Assembly: GCA_025351525.1 (NCBI GenBank)
Contig: JANXVV010000177.1
Span: 1-15,303 of the forward strand
DNA length: 15,303 nucleotides
Reading direction: 5' to 3'
Source: Humisphaera sp.
Lineage (GTDB): Bacteria > Planctomycetota > Phycisphaerae > Tepidisphaerales > Tepidisphaeraceae
Shown: one piece after another, positions 12,863 to 15,303 of the stretch
How the letters are laid out: each line of letters opens with the position of its first letter
Position numbering within the stretch: the first letter of the stretch is position 1
Program-made: the position numbers and the translations under genes
Notes under the pieces: model-generated
The model's input: only the letters and a program-made list of their open reading frames with translations
Databases searched by the model: none
Told to the model about the DNA's origin: nothing

Positions 12863-15303
12863 TCAAGTCGCATCGCTGCCGGCTTGGGCCAACTGCTTTT
12901 TCTCGCCCTTGCTCTCGGTCGTCTTCATCGACTCGAAGAACAGGTGCTTTTCCTGACCTTCAACCTCGGGGACTTTGACCGTGATCTTGATCAGGTCCTT
13001 GCCCTTGAAGTTGCCGCGAAGAATGTCTTCGCTGAGCGGGTCTTCCACGAACTGCTCGATCGCCCGGCGAAGGGGACGGGCGCCGAAATCACTGCTCGTG
13101 CCTTTGTCGATCAGGAAATCTTTCGCATCTTCCGTGATCTCGATCCGCAGGCCATGATCGGTCAGACGCTTCATCACCTTGCGAAGCTCGAACTCGACAA
13201 TCGACTCGAGATTCGTGCGGCTCAACGGACGGAACACAATCACATCATCCAAACGACCGATGAATTCCGGGCGGAAGTGCCGCTCGATCTCCTTCATCAC
13301 CGTCTCTTTGATCTGCTGATAATTGCGCTCTTCCGTCGCGCCCTTACCCTTGGGGCGAAGGCCGAACTCCGGGCCGCCGCCTTTGATCAACTCAGAGCCG
13401 ATGTTGCTGGTCATGATCACGACCACGTTTCGGAAATCCACATGCCGGCCAAAGCTGTCGGTCAGCCGGCCTTCTTCCATGATCTGCAAAAGCATGTTGA
13501 ACACATCGGGATGCGCCTTCTCCACTTCGTCCAACAGCAGCACGCTGTAGGGCCGACGGCGAATGCGTTCGGTAAGCTGGCCGCCTTCTTCATAGCCGAC
13601 ATAGCCCGGAGGCGCACCGATCAGTCGGCTGACATTGTGCTTCTCCATGTACTCGCTCATGTCGATCGCAACGAGGGCATCCTCATCGCCAAACATGAAC
13701 TCGGCCAGAGCCTTTGAAAGCAACGTCTTACCGACACCGCTCGGCCCAAGGAACAGGAAACTTCCCATCGGGCGATTCGGATCCTTCAAACCGCTGCGGG
13801 CGCGACGGATCGTTTTGCTGACTGCCTTGATCGCCTCGTCTTGGCTGACCACGCGCTTGTGCAGTTCGAATTCCAGTTCGAGCAGGCGCTGGGCTTCTTC
13901 TTTTTCCAGCCGGGTGAGAGGCACGCCGGTCATCTTGCTGACGACTTCGGCGACGACTTCCTCATCGACCACGCCGTCCACTTCCTTGGCCTTCTCACGC
14001 CATTGCCGCTGCATGTCCTCTTTGCCTTTGCGAAGCTGCTCGGCTTGATCGCGCAGCTTGGCTGCCTCTTCATATTCGGCGTTGCGGACGGCTTCATCCT
14101 TCTGAATGCTGAGCCGTTCGATCTGCTCTTCCAGATCCGCCAGATTCGGCGGCTTGGTCATGCTGCGAAGGCGGATGCGGGCACCCGCTTCGTCGATCAC
14201 ATCGATCGCCTTGTCCGGCAGGCATCGGCCGGTGATGTACCGATCCGACATCTCCACCGCCGCCACAATCGCGGCATCCAGAATCTGCACCCGGTGGTGC
14301 GCTTCATATCGATCGCGCAGACCCTTGAGAATCTCAATCGCATCCGTCTTGTTCGGCGGTTCGACATGAATCGACTGGAACCGGCGGGCCAGCGCGGCGT
14401 CCTTCTCGATGTACTTGCGATATTCATCGAACGTCGTGGCGCCGATGCACTGAATCTCGCCGCGCGATAGCGCCGGCTTCAGCACATTGCTGGCGTCGAT
14501 CGCGCCTTCAGCGCCACCGGCACCGACCAGCGTGTGCAGCTCGTCGATGAACAAAATGACGTTCTTCGCGCGGCGAACCTCGTTCATCACCGCTTTGATG
14601 CGCTCTTCAAACTGACCGCGATACTTGGTGCCGGCGACCATCATCGCCAAATCCAGCACGACGATCCGGCGATCGTGCAATATCTCCGGCACGGCGCTGG
14701 AGATCACCATCTGGGCCAGACCTTCGACGATGGCGGTCTTGCCGACGCCTGCTTCGCCGAGCAGCACGGGGTTGTTCTTCTGTCGACGACAGAGAATTTG
14801 AATCACGCGTTCGATTTCATTCTTGCGGCCAATCACCGGATCAAGCTGCCCCTCGCGGGCCAACTCGGTCAGATCACGGCCAAAACTATCCAAGGCCGGC
14901 GTCTTGCTTTTGCCCTTGGCGTTGCCGGTCGATTTTTCACCAGGGGCTGCGGGTTCTTCGTTTTCCACACCTGCTCCAAGAAGATTGAGTACCTCTTCCC
15001 GAACCTCTTCCAACTTCAAGCCCAGATTCATCAAAACCTGGGCCGCCACACCATCGTGCTCGCGCAACAAGCCGAGCAACAGATGCTCTGTTCCGACGTA
15101 GTTATGGTTTAGATTGCGGGCTTCCTCGATTGCATATTCGATGACCTTTTTGGCCCGCGGGGTCTGGGGCAGCTTCCCCATGGTGACCATATCCGGGCCG
15201 CTCTTGACGAGCTTCTCGACTTCCAGCCGTACTTTACGCAGGTCGACGTCGAGGTTCTTCAGCACATTCGCGCCGACCCCGCTGCCTTCTTTCACAAGGC
15301 CCA
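12863..15303 (-). CDS. clpC: ATP-dependent Clp protease ATPase subunit ClpC (5' end outside the window)
   Basis: ClpC is a two-ring AAA+ unfoldase (Hsp100) that feeds proteins to ClpP. The frame is open to the window edge and its first visible residues read GLVKEGSGVGANVLKNLD, which in ClpC lies about 36 residues after the start, so only the very N-terminus is missing. Counting from the valine at 15295, the Clp N-domain repeats fill 1-108. The first AAA+ has Walker A GEAGVGKT (180-187) and Walker B VILFIDE (246-252). A UVR-like motif occurs near 394-425. The second AAA+ has GPSGVGKT (517-524), VLLLDE (585-590) and FGARPLRRAIE (737-747). The UVR motif and double N-repeat favour ClpC over ClpA or ClpB. 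The C-terminal tail after residue 780 is charged. No partner such as mcsA/mcsB or ctsR is visible downstream. Confidence 0.96.
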   Translation of the reverse strand, partial: GLVKEGSGVGANVLKNLDVDLRKVRLEVEKLVKSGPDMVTMGKLPQTPRAKKVIEYAIEEARNLNHNYVGTEHLLLGLLREHDGVAAQVLMNLGLKLEEVREEVLNLLGAGVENEEPAAPGEKSTGNAKGKSKTPALDSFGRDLTELAREGQLDPVIGRKNEIERVIQILCRRQKNNPVLLGEAGVGKTAIVEGLAQMVISSAVPEILHDRRIVVLDLAMMVAGTKYRGQFEERIKAVMNEVRRAKNVILFIDELHTLVGAGGAEGAIDASNVLKPALSRGEIQCIGATTFDEYRKYIEKDAALARRFQSIHVEPPNKTDAIEILKGLRDRYEAHHRVQILDAAIVAAVEMSDRYITGRCLPDKAIDVIDEAGARIRLRSMTKPPNLADLEEQIERLSIQKDEAVRNAEYEEAAKLRDQAEQLRKGKEDMQRQWREKAKEVDGVVDEEVVAEVVSKMTGVPLTRLEKEEAQRLLELEFELHKRVVSQDEAIKAVSKTIRRARSGLKDPNRPMGSFLFLGPSGVGKTLLSKALAEFMFGDEDALVAIDMSEYMEKHNVSRLIGAPPGYVGYEEGGQLTERIRRRPYSVLLLDEVEKAHPDVFNMLLQIMEEGRLTDSFGRHVDFRNVVVIMTSNIGSELIKGGGPEFGLRPKGKGATEERNYQQIKETVMKEIERHFRPEFIGRLDDVIVFRPLSRTNLESIVEFELRKVMKRLTDHGLRIEITEDAKDFLIDKGTSSDFGARPLRRAIEQFVEDPLSEDILRGNFKGKDLIKITVKVPEVEGQEKHLFFESMKTTESKGEKKQLAQAGSDAT

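Noticed and set aside
1..15303. A new defence, retron, toxin-antitoxin or biosynthetic system
   Set aside because: All sizeable genes fall into recognised families (glycosyltransferases, ACT protein, ribosomal proteins, two-component proteins, AI-2E-family protein, ClpC). No reverse transcriptase, nuclease, transposase or toxin-like gene was seen.

Overview
The window looks like a chromosomal segment from a GC-rich Gram-negative-type bacterium. Its style (several families of paired-hairpin intergenic repeats, short polypyrimidine/polypurine palindromes, modest Shine-Dalgarno use, large hybrid kinases) suggests Planctomycetota, perhaps the Phycisphaerae/Tepidisphaera-Humisphaera side. That placement is inferred from recalled similarity and was not tested. 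All recognised genes except one lie on the minus strand. No phage, insertion sequence, CRISPR array, tRNA or rRNA was seen.

Layout from left to right: (1) two GT4-type (GT-B fold) glycosyltransferases at 76-1476 and 1658-2944, probably for exopolysaccharide or envelope glycan synthesis; (2) an intergenic stretch of about 800 bases with three tandem 10-bp repeats, a possible gene remnant and a large palindromic repeat; (3) the only plus-strand gene, a small tandem ACT-domain protein (3743-4243), facing a ribosomal protein operon; (4) rplM-rpsI (5331 to 4419) with a visible sigma70-like promoter, a leader of about 120 nt and a rho-independent terminator; (5) a signalling cassette reading hybrid histidine kinase (7663-10719), CheY-like receiver (7142-7543), receiver-PP2C/SpoIIE phosphatase (5634-6938); (6) an AI-2E/PerM-family membrane protein with an extra C-terminal cytoplasmic domain (10816-12666); (7) clpC, the Hsp100 ATPase, running off the right edge (12863-15303).

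How the genes work together: the kinase, single receiver and receiver-phosphatase form a plausible phosphorelay. A membrane CHASE3/PAS sensor kinase would signal through receivers to an RsbU-like phosphatase, the type of enzyme that drives partner-switching control of sigma factors. The antagonist and anti-sigma partners are not in this window. ClpC and the ribosomal genes are housekeeping. The two glycosyltransferases are a separate functional group.

The most striking non-genic content is the intergenic repeats. At least five unrelated repeat families share one architecture: two short arms, usually hairpins themselves, placed head-to-head around a spacer of roughly 15-100 nt. Two families have copies in the same orientation bracketing one gene each: the second glycosyltransferase and the hybrid kinase. 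I found no convincing new defence or enzymatic system. The repeat architecture and the repeat-flanked genes are the best leads.
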